From Idiomarina sp. A28L (GTDB lineage Bacteria > Pseudomonadota > Gammaproteobacteria > Enterobacterales > Alteromonadaceae): a DNA stretch of 64,000 bases. The position numbers and the translations under genes are program-made. Under the pieces are notes generated by a model. That model was not told the origin of the DNA and did not search any database. It worked only from the letters and a program-made list of their open reading frames with translations. This document shows positions 18,108 to 26,005 of the stretch, piece after piece (position 1 is the stretch's first letter; each line of letters starts with the position of its first letter). The stretch is taken from assembly GCF_000218785.1 (NCBI RefSeq), contig NZ_AFPO01000012.1, forward strand, positions 62,001-126,000, written 5' to 3'.

Positions 18108-19271
18108 ATGGATTTACAAACGCTTCGAACGCGCATTGAAGATATTGATCGGCGCATTCTAGAGGCTCTCGCCGAACGCCGCGAAGTTGCCTTAGCTGTT
18201 GCTCGCAATAAAGCTGAGCAAGCCGGAGCTGTGCGCGATACCGAGCGCGAAGCTTCTTTATTGCTGCGGCTCATGGAACTCGGTAGCGAACTCGGCCTTG
18301 ATGCCGGCTACTTAACCCGCCTTTACCAAATTATTATCGAAGATTCAGTACTTACCCAACAAGCTTGGATGCAGCAAGGCGATGGCAGCGGAAGCTTAAG
18401 TATTGCCCACTTAGGCACTGCTGGCAGTTATTCTCATTTAGCCGCCCAAGGTTATGCACATCGGCGCCAATGCACCTTACAAGGTGTTTCCTGCGAAACC
18501 TTTAACGATGTTTTGAAATCTGTGGAAGATGGTAATACAACCCTTGGTATTTTACCGATAGAGAATTCAACATCGGGTTCGATCAACGAAGTCTACGATT
18601 TGTTGCGCCACACCCATTTACACATTGTTTCAGAAACCTACCTTTCGGTTGAACACCAACTACTGGTTAGCAAAGGCGATGAAGATAAAGAAATTCATAC
18701 AATTTATGGCCACCCTCAAGCTATTGCTCAATGCTCGCGGTATTTAAGCCACTTAGAGAATGTAATCGTGCTCTCTTGTCCTTCTTCTGCTCACGCTATG
18801 GAGTTGGCAGCCAGTAGTAAAGAGCCCGGTATTGCAGCTTTAGGTTCGCAAAGCGGCGGCGCTCTATTTAACTTGGTAGCCGTGGCACAAAACTTAGCCG
18901 ACCAGCCCGGTAACCAAACACGCTTTATTTTAATTCAACGGGAGGCTTGTCATGTTCCGCAGCAGGTACCCGCACGCACTAGCTTAATAATGGCCACTCA
19001 TAATCAGCCGGGCGCACTCGCCGATGCGCTGATTATCTTACGCCAGCATGAACTCAACTTAATTAAGTTAGAATCGCGGCCAATGCCGGGTAATCCTTGG
19101 GAAGAATTATTCTATGTTGATTTAGCGGTGCATGAACAAAGCCCACAATGGCAAGATGCACTGCGGGAACTAAAAGCCATGACACGTTTTATTAAAGTAC
19201 TAGGCAGTTATGCTGATGAACGCGTAAAGGCTACTCGGGTAATTGCGCCGGAACAAAATTCTCGCGCTTAA
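18108..19271 (+). CDS. pheA: Bifunctional chorismate mutase / prephenate dehydratase
   Basis: A 387-residue cytosolic enzyme of phenylalanine synthesis (E. coli PheA 386). Domain order: AroQ chorismate mutase (residues 1-90, with RTRIEDIDRRILEALAERR), prephenate dehydratase (about 100-275, ending in the TRF motif at NQTRFILI) and an ACT regulatory domain with the GAL (QPGALADAL) and ESRP (LESRPMPGNPW) motifs that bind phenylalanine for feedback inhibition. The ATG at 18108 has GAGG ten bases upstream; an in-frame TTG at 18093 would overlap that site. No clear attenuator hairpin with a T-run is visible upstream. Confidence 0.95.
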   Translation: MDLQTLRTRIEDIDRRILEALAERREVALAVARNKAEQAGAVRDTEREASLLLRLMELGSELGLDAGYLTRLYQIIIEDSVLTQQAWMQQGDGSGSLSIAHLGTAGSYSHLAAQGYAHRRQCTLQGVSCETFNDVLKSVEDGNTTLGILPIENSTSGSINEVYDLLRHTHLHIVSETYLSVEHQLLVSKGDEDKEIHTIYGHPQAIAQCSRYLSHLENVIVLSCPSSAHAMELAASSKEPGIAALGSQSGGALFNLVAVAQNLADQPGNQTRFILIQREACHVPQQVPARTSLIMATHNQPGALADALIILRQHELNLIKLESRPMPGNPWEELFYVDLAVHEQSPQWQDALRELKAMTRFIKVLGSYADERVKATRVIAPEQNSRA

Positions 19272-19318
19272 TTTCACACCTTAGCTACACTTAACGAAAT
19301 TACTTTGGATATAAATTT

Positions 19319-21109
19319 ATGAATTTTAAATTACTGAGTTTTTCAGCAGCAAGCGTTGCCATTTTTACTTTGAGTGCTTGCTCGGGAACCTACAGCACTT
19401 CTGAACGCAGCAATGTTATTGCCGAGCAATGTGCTAACCCTACTACAGCCCTTGCTGATTTGGGCCCCCAAAACGAAGCCAGCAATGTAACTGTGAATGG
19501 TGTAGTACACGGTGTTTTTCAAGGTGAACAGCAGCTACAAGGCTTTTTCATTCAAGGTGATACCGGCGCTGCATTTGTGCAAGATAGCGCGTTAATTGGT
19601 GATGTTACTGAAGGCCAACGAATTCAAGTAACCGGGAATCTAGATTCATATTACGGTGGTTGGCAGTTAACCAACATCAGTGATTTTGCCAACTGTGGCA
19701 CTGGCGAAATAAGCAAAGTGCGCGTGAGCCTGCCGTTGCAGCAAAATGAAACCTTAGATAGTTACTTATTTCAACGTGTAACCCTTGAGCACCCAATGGT
19801 GGTTATTGGGCACTACCAGCTTGCACGCTTTGGCACTTTAGATATCGCTACCGAGCGCCTATGGACAGCAACACAAGTAAAACAACCGGGCCCCGATGCT
19901 TCGGTTCGCACCACTTACAACAACGCTCGCCGCTTGGTGCTAGATGATGGCTCATGGGTTGAGAACCCGGAGCAAATTCGTTATCCCAACGGGGGCTTGA
20001 GCATGGCTAACCCAGTGCGCAGTGGTGATGAAATTACTGGCATTGAAGGTATTCTGGTGCGGGTTGGCAATAGCTACCATATTCAACCAGTGGTAGAGCC
20101 TACTTTTAATAGCTTGAACCCGCGCACAGGTGTTCCCGAATTACCTGAAGGCGATTTAAGCGTGGTAGCGTTCAATGTATTGAACTACTTTAATGGCGAT
20201 GGCCAAGGCGGTGATTTTCCAACCCCGCGTGGCGCTGAAACCCCTGAAGAGTTCGAACGCCAGCGGGCTAAAACCATAGCCACCATGATTGAATTAAACG
20301 CCGATATTTATGCGCTTATGGAAATGGAAAACGATGGGTTTGGTGAATTCAGTGCCCTTGCTGATTTAACCCGTGGTTTAAACAGTGCCACAGAAGGTTC
20401 GCCGTATTCATTCGTTAGCGCTGACGCTGACAAAGTTGGCGGCGATGCTATTACTCAAGCCATTATTTACCGCAATGATCGGGTTACACCGAAAGGTGCA
20501 GCGCAATGGACAGAAGAAGGCCCATTCAGCTGGGGCAGCCGCCCGCCGCTGCTGCAAAACTTTAGCGTAAATAGTTCGGGTAAAGAAATTGCAGTTGTTG
20601 CTAACCACTTTAAATCTAAAGGTAGCTGCCCACGTGATAGCAGTAATGTGAATGCCAATCAAAATGATGGCCAATCATGCTGGAACCAGTTGCGGGTAGA
20701 AACGGCCGAAGCACTCGTTGCATGGCTTGCTAGTAACCCGAAAGATTTAAGCCACAGTAACTATATCGTGCTCGGTGATTTTAATTCATACAAAATGGAA
20801 GATCCTCTTGCTGCGTTAGCGGGCGCTGGTTTTCCTAACTTAGCCAACTATTATGATACCGATGGGTATTCGTATGTATTTCGTGGTGAGCAAGGCAGCT
20901 TAGATCATGTATTGGTGCATGATTCGATTTGGGGTGCGGTTCAGGGCATGGCGCATTGGTTAATAAACTCCGATGAGCCCATTGCGTTTCAATATGATAT
21001 TGATGATAAAACTGAATGGCAGCAGGAGCACTTATATGCACCAACGCCGTTCCGCTCTTCAGATCATGATCCTATTATTACGATTATTGATTCAACGCAA
21101 CTTCATTAA
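19319..21109 (+). CDS. ExeM/NucH-type extracellular endonuclease lipoprotein
   Basis: A 596-residue secreted nuclease. The N-terminus is a lipoprotein signal (FTLSAC), so it is probably tethered to the outer membrane. An OB-fold-like domain (about 55-150, GFFIQGDTGAAFVQ, QRIQVTGNLDSYYGGWQL) precedes a C-terminal endonuclease/exonuclease/phosphatase domain from about residue 280: VVAFNVLNYF, MEMENDGFGEFSAL (metal-binding Glu), VVANHFKSKGSC, GDFNSYKMEDPL and the catalytic SSDHDPI. Relatives such as Shewanella ExeM degrade extracellular DNA for phosphate or biofilm turnover. The gene follows pheA by 47 bases but is probably independent. Confidence 0.85.
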   Translation: MNFKLLSFSAASVAIFTLSACSGTYSTSERSNVIAEQCANPTTALADLGPQNEASNVTVNGVVHGVFQGEQQLQGFFIQGDTGAAFVQDSALIGDVTEGQRIQVTGNLDSYYGGWQLTNISDFANCGTGEISKVRVSLPLQQNETLDSYLFQRVTLEHPMVVIGHYQLARFGTLDIATERLWTATQVKQPGPDASVRTTYNNARRLVLDDGSWVENPEQIRYPNGGLSMANPVRSGDEITGIEGILVRVGNSYHIQPVVEPTFNSLNPRTGVPELPEGDLSVVAFNVLNYFNGDGQGGDFPTPRGAETPEEFERQRAKTIATMIELNADIYALMEMENDGFGEFSALADLTRGLNSATEGSPYSFVSADADKVGGDAITQAIIYRNDRVTPKGAAQWTEEGPFSWGSRPPLLQNFSVNSSGKEIAVVANHFKSKGSCPRDSSNVNANQNDGQSCWNQLRVETAEALVAWLASNPKDLSHSNYIVLGDFNSYKMEDPLAALAGAGFPNLANYYDTDGYSYVFRGEQGSLDHVLVHDSIWGAVQGMAHWLINSDEPIAFQYDIDDKTEWQQEHLYAPTPFRSSDHDPIITIIDSTQLH

Positions 21110-21227
21110 TAAAAGCGAATGCTATGATTGATAAGTATCGCTAGCAATCACGGAACAAGCTGTTAGTGTTATTAGTATGAAAGACGGCGTTGGGAATTTT
21201 TTTGACGCACGGGAAAGGAGTAAACGT

Positions 21228-21701
21228 ATGCAACAATTAAATGTTATAGGTTTGGAAGCACAAGGTGCGAAAGCACTGGCTGATAAACTGAACCAACTCT
21301 TGGCAAATTACCAAGTGTTTTACATGAATGTTCGTGGTTTCCATTGGAATGTGCGCGGCGAACGCTTTTTCGAACTACATGTGAAATTTGAAGAAACTTA
21401 CAACGATTTACTGTTAAAAATCGATGAAGTAGCCGAGCGCATTCTTACCTTGGGCCAGCGCCCCCGCCATGCTTATTCAGCGTATCTTGAGCAAAGCAAT
21501 ATCGCCGAAGCGAAAGATGTGCATGATGGCCGTGAATGTGTAGAAAATATTCTGCAAAGCTACAAAGCGGTAATCCAGCTGCAACGTGAAATTCTTGCTG
21601 AGGGCGCAGAACTTGGCGATGAAGGCACCGTGGCGTTGATGAGTGATTACATTTCTCAACAAGAGAAAACAGCTTGGATGCTTACTTCATATTTAGGCTA
21701 A
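21228..21701 (+). CDS. dps: Dps-family ferritin-like DNA-protection protein
   Basis: A 157-residue protein from the ATG at 21228, supported by AAAGGAG a few bases before; an upstream in-frame ATG at 21177 has no such site. The Dps signature is clear: NYQVFYMNVRGFHWNVRG followed by F-x-E-x-Y-x-x-L-x-x-x-x-DE-x-AERI, which carry the His, Asp and Glu ligands of the inter-subunit ferroxidase centre. Dps dodecamers oxidise iron with hydrogen peroxide and shield DNA in starved cells. The N-terminus lacks a Lys-rich tail, so direct DNA binding is uncertain. Followed by a strong terminator. Confidence 0.9.
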   Translation: MQQLNVIGLEAQGAKALADKLNQLLANYQVFYMNVRGFHWNVRGERFFELHVKFEETYNDLLLKIDEVAERILTLGQRPRHAYSAYLEQSNIAEAKDVHDGRECVENILQSYKAVIQLQREILAEGAELGDEGTVALMSDYISQQEKTAWMLTSYLG

Positions 21702-21723
21702 ACCTCAAATAAATACCAAATTG

Positions 21724-21761
21724 AAAGCCACGGTTTGCAAACGCTGCCGTGGCTTTTTTGT
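21724..21761 (+). terminator. Rho-independent terminator of dps
   Basis: The arms AAAGCCACGG and CCGTGGCTTT flank a 12-base loop and are followed by a T-run on the plus strand. Confidence 0.85.
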
Positions 21762-21873
21762 TTAGATTGAAGCGTAGCGAGGCGATTTTTTATTCGCTAT
21801 AATGCGCCCGCGTTTTATACGCACCAAGTTAACCGCACTGAATTTACGATTCAGCTAGCCGAAGGAAAAAGTG

Positions 21874-22794
21874 ATGCAATATATTTGTGCAGCGCTCTAC
21901 AAGTTCGTAGAGCTCAATGATTATGAAGAACTCCGCCAGCCGTTATTTGATGTAATGGCTGAAAATGAAGTGAAAGGCACCCTTTTACTCGCTCGCGAAG
22001 GTATTAACGGCACTATTTGTGGTACCCGCGATGCTGTTGATAATGTGCTCAACTGGTTGAAAAGTGATAGCCGCTTTGCCGATCTCGAGCACAAAGAATC
22101 ACCTAGCGAAACCCAGGCTTTTTACCGCACCAAGGTTAAATTGAAAAAAGAAATTGTAACCATGGGCCTCGATTGGGTAGATCCTAAAAATATCGTGGGC
22201 ACTTACGTGGCGCCCGCAGAGTGGAACCGCATTATTAGCGATCCCGAAGTATTACTTATCGATACCCGCAACGATTACGAATATGCAGTGGGCACGTTTA
22301 AAGGCGCTATAAACCCAAAAACAGAAACCTTCCGGGAATTCCCTGATTACGTAAAAGAGCACCTCGATAAAGAAAAGCACAAGAAAGTAGCCATGTTTTG
22401 TACCGGTGGCATTCGCTGTGAGAAATCTACGGCATATTTGAAAGAGCTTGGTTTTAACGAGGTGTATCACCTGCACGGCGGTATTTTGAAATACTTGGAA
22501 GAAGTGCCAGCCGAAGAGAGCATGTGGGATGGCGAGTGCTTTGTATTCGATCAGCGTGTAACCGTGAAGCATGGCTTGGAGCAAGGCTCTTACGATCAGT
22601 GCTACGCGTGCCGCATGCCAATCACAGAAGAAGAAATGCAATCAGAGCAATATGAAAAAGGCGTAAGCTGCCCGCATTGTTTTGATAAAACCACGCCAAG
22701 CCAAAAAGAACGCTTCGCCGAACGTGAGAAGCAAGTTCAACTCGCCAAAGCGCGCGGCGAAAAACACATTCGTGATGGGCGTTTGGAAGGTTAG
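21874..22794 (+). CDS. trhO: tRNA uridine-34 hydroxylase TrhO (rhodanese family)
   Basis: A 306-residue UPF0176 protein. It has an N-terminal acylphosphatase-like domain ([17 protein letters not shown]), a rhodanese domain with the active Cys at about 175 in [12 protein letters not shown], and a C-terminal Cys-rich segment (CYACRMP...CPHCFD) that resembles a zinc site. E. coli TrhO (YceA) hydroxylates uridine 34 of several tRNAs with oxygen, a step toward cmo5U. The ATG at 21874 follows GAAGGA; a GTG codon directly before it is in frame but less likely. A terminator follows. Confidence 0.9.
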   Translation: MQYICAALYKFVELNDYEELRQPLFDVMAENEVKGTLLLAREGINGTICGTRDAVDNVLNWLKSDSRFADLEHKESPSETQAFYRTKVKLKKEIVTMGLDWVDPKNIVGTYVAPAEWNRIISDPEVLLIDTRNDYEYAVGTFKGAINPKTETFREFPDYVKEHLDKEKHKKVAMFCTGGIRCEKSTAYLKELGFNEVYHLHGGILKYLEEVPAEESMWDGECFVFDQRVTVKHGLEQGSYDQCYACRMPITEEEMQSEQYEKGVSCPHCFDKTTPSQKERFAEREKQVQLAKARGEKHIRDGRLEG

Positions 22795-22818
22795 TACAAG
22801 AGCTTCAATTTTATGAAC

Positions 22819-22850
22819 GAAAACGCCGAGCTTAGCTCGGCGTTTTTATT
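22819..22850. terminator. Rho-independent terminator, trhO and thiamine operon ends
   Basis: The arms AAACGCCGAGC and GCTCGGCGTTT with a two-base loop have T-runs on both sides. It lies between trhO and the MFS gene, so it closes both convergent units. Confidence 0.88.
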
Positions 22851-24205
22851 TATTCATCGGTTACGTTCGGTAACGTAAGTGCGCGAACGCCGGCTATTAC
22901 GCCCACAACGATGAGTAGCACGAGCACCGCATGAGTTCCGGCTAATTCATCGAGCACGCCGAGCAGCATGCCTAGCAGCAGTAAAATACCGATCACCGTG
23001 TTGCTTACAGCAGTGTATTGCGCTCGGTTTTCTTGGTTGGCCATATCAACAAGATAGGTTTTGCGGCCTACGCGCGCGCCATGGTGGGCTACCGCAGCTA
23101 GGAATATTAAACCGCCTCCCACCAATACTTGGCCAAGCCAAGCTTGCGCAGTGAAATCAATAACCAAGGTGAGTGCCATTACCGCAGAGGCCATAAAGGC
23201 GGCAGCGGCCATAACATGGTTACTTGCACTATCCGACCAGCGCCCCCAAAAACGCCCTGCCAACATGCCCGCTAAACCACTAGCGAGCAACATACCGCCT
23301 AAACCGGTAAGCTCTCCGGCGCTCTGGCGTTGGATCAGCACAACAATATAGGGTATCGAGAACGCGGACGAAACGAGTAACGCTCGTGTAGCCACAAACT
23401 GGCCGAATTGCTTATCTTGCCAAATCAATGCTATCGATTTTATCGCCTCAGTTATCGCATTGCCGCCGCCAACAGTAGCTCCTGGCGTTTCCGGAATGCG
23501 CGCGTAGCTTATTGCCGCCAGCAGCCACAGCACCGCAGCGCCCGCCAAAAGCGCAATGAAAAGCAGGTAACTGCCTTCAACTTCAGGGGCAAATATAATA
23601 ATCACAGCGGTAGCTAAGGTAAGCACCCCGGCGGTTGTTGCAGCTAAGCCCGTTAGCCTTCCACGGCGGGTTTTCGATATGGTTTTTCCCAATACATCTT
23701 TGCTCGCTACCGAGCAGATACCCCGAGATAAACTAAAAACAATCAGCCAAGCAATCACCCACCAGCCAAAGGCTGTGGCACTCGCTTGCCAGCCTAATAA
23801 GCCATAATCACTTAGCATCAGAAAGCCTGAGGCCATAAATAACAACGCAAGCGCTTGCCCAACACTGCCTGCTACCCAGAACCATTTACGCGCTGGCCGT
23901 TCGCGCATGCGTTGGGCTACAAAAAGTTGCGGTAGCAACGATAGGGATTCGCGCAAAGGCACCAACATACTAATGAAAAACGCTGGGGCGCCAACCACGG
24001 AAAGCATCCACGGTAAAACCAAGCGCGCACTTACTAGCGAATCGCCCAGCTTTGTAAGCGTTAATGATAAGAGGTGGAGCACAAATGATGTGGGTTGCTC
24101 GCCGCAGGCTTCATCGGGAATATCTTTACATACCCGTGCATCTTCATCTTCCGCTAAGAATTGATACATACGATCGGTGATATCGTCCTGCGATTGTTTG
24201 CTCAT
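22850..24205 (-). CDS. MFS transporter, last gene of the thiamine operon
   Basis: A 451-residue polytopic inner-membrane protein with about 11-12 hydrophobic segments and the loose MFS pattern (GRFWGRWSD between helices 8 and 9; SRGICSVASKDVLGKTISKTRRGRLTG after helix 5). The N-terminus has an unusual 40-residue acidic cytosolic extension. The ATG follows AAAGGAG and is 11 bases from the kinase stop, so it is co-transcribed with the TPP-riboswitch operon. I infer transport of thiamine, a precursor or a degradation product, but sequence alone does not give the substrate or direction. The closest general match is the putative permease type often annotated simply as MFS. Confidence 0.7.
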   Translation of the reverse strand: MSKQSQDDITDRMYQFLAEDEDARVCKDIPDEACGEQPTSFVLHLLSLTLTKLGDSLVSARLVLPWMLSVVGAPAFFISMLVPLRESLSLLPQLFVAQRMRERPARKWFWVAGSVGQALALLFMASGFLMLSDYGLLGWQASATAFGWWVIAWLIVFSLSRGICSVASKDVLGKTISKTRRGRLTGLAATTAGVLTLATAVIIIFAPEVEGSYLLFIALLAGAAVLWLLAAISYARIPETPGATVGGGNAITEAIKSIALIWQDKQFGQFVATRALLVSSAFSIPYIVVLIQRQSAGELTGLGGMLLASGLAGMLAGRFWGRWSDSASNHVMAAAAFMASAVMALTLVIDFTAQAWLGQVLVGGGLIFLAAVAHHGARVGRKTYLVDMANQENRAQYTAVSNTVIGILLLLGMLLGVLDELAGTHAVLVLLIVVGVIAGVRALTLPNVTDE

Positions 24206-24216
24206 TTTACGCTCCT

Positions 24217-25008
24217 TTAGCTATCCCCATCATTCGCTAACGCATTCTGCAATGCAAACCAAATGCGATTAATAAGGGCTATAAGGCGTATCCAATCACG
24301 CAGTTCTTCACGTGCCACCGGTGTTTGCGCTTCGGCATTGTAGGCTTCTAAAAACACCTCGATTTCATCATCATAAAAATCATTGATAACAATGGTGGAA
24401 GCTACATCGAAGCCAGGATGGCCATAACCGGCGTACTCCCAATCAATAACTCTGGGTTCTGGCTCGGGGTAAACGTGCTCGGCGTTTAAATCATGGTGGC
24501 AAAATACGCGTGGCCCCATTTGCCAAGCAGCAAAAAGATCTTTGTAGCTTTCACAATCTTCGCGCGATTGGGCACCTAAGCGAGGTTCAAGTTGTTCTAA
24601 CGCATCGCAATAGCCCATCACTCGTTGCCATAAAGACCACGGTTTGATATCTGGGGTTAGTTGATGAATTTGCTGTTGCACCAACCCCAATTTCTGAGCA
24701 CGGGCTTCTGGATCGAAAATAGCAGCAAGTGGTTCACTAGATAGCCACTCGGTAATTACAACACCACGCCCGCTATCGGCAAAAATAATAGCGGGCGCGA
24801 TGCCAAGTTCGGCAAGTTTAATATCAGTTGCTACGGCTTCTCCGGTTATTCGGCCAAAAGCACTATCGTGGGCATATTGCTTCACTAAAAAGCAATGTTC
24901 ATCACTTTCGATACACCAGGTTGAATTGGCTAAATCTTCGCCTACCGACCGAGTTTTCCAAACACCATGTACCGGCAAATGGGCCAGACACCAGGTTGGA
25001 AACGCCAT
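24217..25008 (-). CDS. APH/ThiK-like phosphotransferase, candidate thiamine kinase
   Basis: A 263-residue cytosolic kinase of the aminoglycoside phosphotransferase/choline kinase fold. The Brenner-like loop is FCHHDLNAEHV (catalytic Asp) and the metal-binding motif is VIDWEYAGYGHPGFDVAS. The WEYAG...P-x-F-D pattern is typical of choline kinases and of E. coli thiamine kinase ThiK, not of antibiotic-resistance enzymes. Its position 29 bases after a PnuT-like gene under a TPP riboswitch argues that it phosphorylates imported thiamine to thiamine monophosphate, trapping it for ThiL. AAGGAAGAA precedes the ATG. The role is inferred from context. Confidence 0.75.
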   Translation of the reverse strand: MAFPTWCLAHLPVHGVWKTRSVGEDLANSTWCIESDEHCFLVKQYAHDSAFGRITGEAVATDIKLAELGIAPAIIFADSGRGVVITEWLSSEPLAAIFDPEARAQKLGLVQQQIHQLTPDIKPWSLWQRVMGYCDALEQLEPRLGAQSREDCESYKDLFAAWQMGPRVFCHHDLNAEHVYPEPEPRVIDWEYAGYGHPGFDVASTIVINDFYDDEIEVFLEAYNAEAQTPVAREELRDWIRLIALINRIWFALQNALANDGDS

Positions 25009-25037
25009 AGATTTCTTCCTTTTATTGTAATAGTTAT

Positions 25038-25646
25038 CTAGGTTTCAGCATTCACACTCGCTTGAAAATCTTGACGCCAACGCCAATAACCGATCGCTGC
25101 CATGATTACATAAACAACAAACAGCAATGCCGTAGCATGATAGCCCTTCACCCAGAAGAGGCCAATATATACTACATCAATCACTACCCAATATAACCAG
25201 TTCTCTAATACTTTTCTGGCCACTAAAAAAGTAGCGAAAAAGCTAAATACAGTAGTTAGGGTATCAATGTAAGCCATATCGGCGTTGGTGTAGCGGTTCA
25301 AGGCAAACCCAAGCATTAAGCTTACCGCCACTAGCACGAGCGCCCAATACGCATGCCACTGCCACCGAAGCTGGCTTATTCTTAGGGTGTTTTTAGTGTT
25401 TTCTCTACTGCGCACCCAACTCCAATAGCCGTAGCCTGCCATGATCACATAGAAAATCTGCAACACAGATTCCATGTACAAGCGGCCAGTAAAGAATAAT
25501 ACCGTATAGATACTGGCACTAATGGCGGCAGCCGGCCAACACCAAAGGCTTTGCTTGATAGCAAGAACCACATAAACAATAGCTAAACAAACAGCCACTA
25601 ATTCTGCCGGCGATGAAAGCGCCAGCAGCTCTAATAGATTATCCAT
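25038..25646 (-). CDS. pnuT: PnuC-family transporter, PnuT-like thiamine permease
   Basis: A 202-residue inner-membrane protein with about seven membrane helices and PnuC-family motifs: WCWPAAAISASIYTVLFF, YGYWSWVR, and in the last part NWLYWVVIDVVYIGLFW. PnuC itself carries nicotinamide riboside by facilitated diffusion. Members under TPP riboswitches, named PnuT in comparative genomic work, carry thiamine. The start overlaps the end of the upstream small gene by eight bases, which suggests translational coupling. With a kinase directly downstream, the facilitated-diffusion-plus-trapping scheme of PnuC/NadR is reproduced here for thiamine. Confidence 0.85.
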   Translation of the reverse strand: MDNLLELLALSSPAELVAVCLAIVYVVLAIKQSLWCWPAAAISASIYTVLFFTGRLYMESVLQIFYVIMAGYGYWSWVRSRENTKNTLRISQLRWQWHAYWALVLVAVSLMLGFALNRYTNADMAYIDTLTTVFSFFATFLVARKVLENWLYWVVIDVVYIGLFWVKGYHATALLFVVYVIMAAIGYWRWRQDFQASVNAET

Positions 25647-25893
25647 TCGGATTCAAATCGCGGTTTATAAATTTACAAACAAGCACCTGCGCTGGAACTT
25701 GTTGATAAACCCGCTCCAGTTCATCGGTAAGAATTGTCATTAACGAGCGATACTCGCCGAAAATCTGCGTGCTCATGGTGTTAGTTTTCACGCTCAGTTC
25801 TTTATGTTCCGCCAAACGTTCTACAAATTCTTGAATAACTGGGCGGTATTCATCGGCTAACGGATACAAACTAATTTCAGCTGATAACTGCAT
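25639..25893 (-). CDS. Small thiamine-binding protein (YkoF/MTH1187-like)
   Basis: An 84-residue protein with the ferredoxin-like pattern of the DUF77/YkoF family: MQLSAEISLYPLADEY, a helix (IQEFVERLAEH), TNTMSTQIFGEYRSLM, a second helix, then VLVCKFINRD. Bacillus YkoF has two such domains and binds thiamine. This protein has one domain and no signal peptide, so it is predicted to be cytosolic, perhaps dimeric. It lies between the TonB receptor and pnuT. I infer a thiamine or hydroxymethylpyrimidine carrier, or a sensor that hands substrate to the kinase. TTAAGGAAAAAAA precedes the ATG. Confidence 0.7.
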   Translation of the reverse strand: MQLSAEISLYPLADEYRPVIQEFVERLAEHKELSVKTNTMSTQIFGEYRSLMTILTDELERVYQQVPAQVLVCKFINRDLNPNG

Positions 25894-25915
25894 AATTTTT
25901 TTCCTTAATCAGGGT

Positions 25916-25954
25916 GAGGAGAAGCTTCGGCTCACACATCCAAAGCCTCTCCTC
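25916..25954 (-). promoter_or_regulatory. Intercistronic hairpin between the TonB receptor and the small binding protein
   Basis: On the minus strand the arms GAGGAGA-G-GCTTTGG and CCGAAGC-TTCTCCTC pair around a nine-base loop (14 pairs, one G-U). No T-run follows, so it is not a normal terminator. It may stabilise the receptor mRNA or lower expression of the downstream genes. Confidence 0.6.
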
Positions 25955-25962
25955 TTGTCATC

Positions 25963-26005
25963 GCGAAAGTAAAGCGAAAGTAAGGTGAAAGTAAGGCGAA
26001 ATTAG
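25963..26005. repeat. 11-bp tandem repeat at the end of the TonB receptor gene
   Basis: The 11-base unit GCGAAAGTAA(A/G) occurs three times (one copy GTGAAAGTAAG) and then once partially (GCGAAATTAG), the last overlapping the receptor stop codon. Confidence 0.7.

Noticed and set aside
17981-18139. A 52-codon frame upstream of pheA with four Phe codons among its first 18 codons, recalling a phenylalanine leader peptide
   Set aside because: The frame runs past the pheA start without an early stop, the Phe codons are not clustered, and no attenuator hairpin with a T-run follows.
22252-22641. A 129-codon minus-strand frame inside trhO
   Set aside because: Antisense to the rhodanese domain, with no independent evidence for coding.
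24217-25008. Calling the APH-fold kinase an antibiotic-resistance phosphotransferase
   Set aside because: Its motifs are of the choline kinase/ThiK type and it sits in a TPP-riboswitch operon; nothing points to an aminoglycoside substrate.
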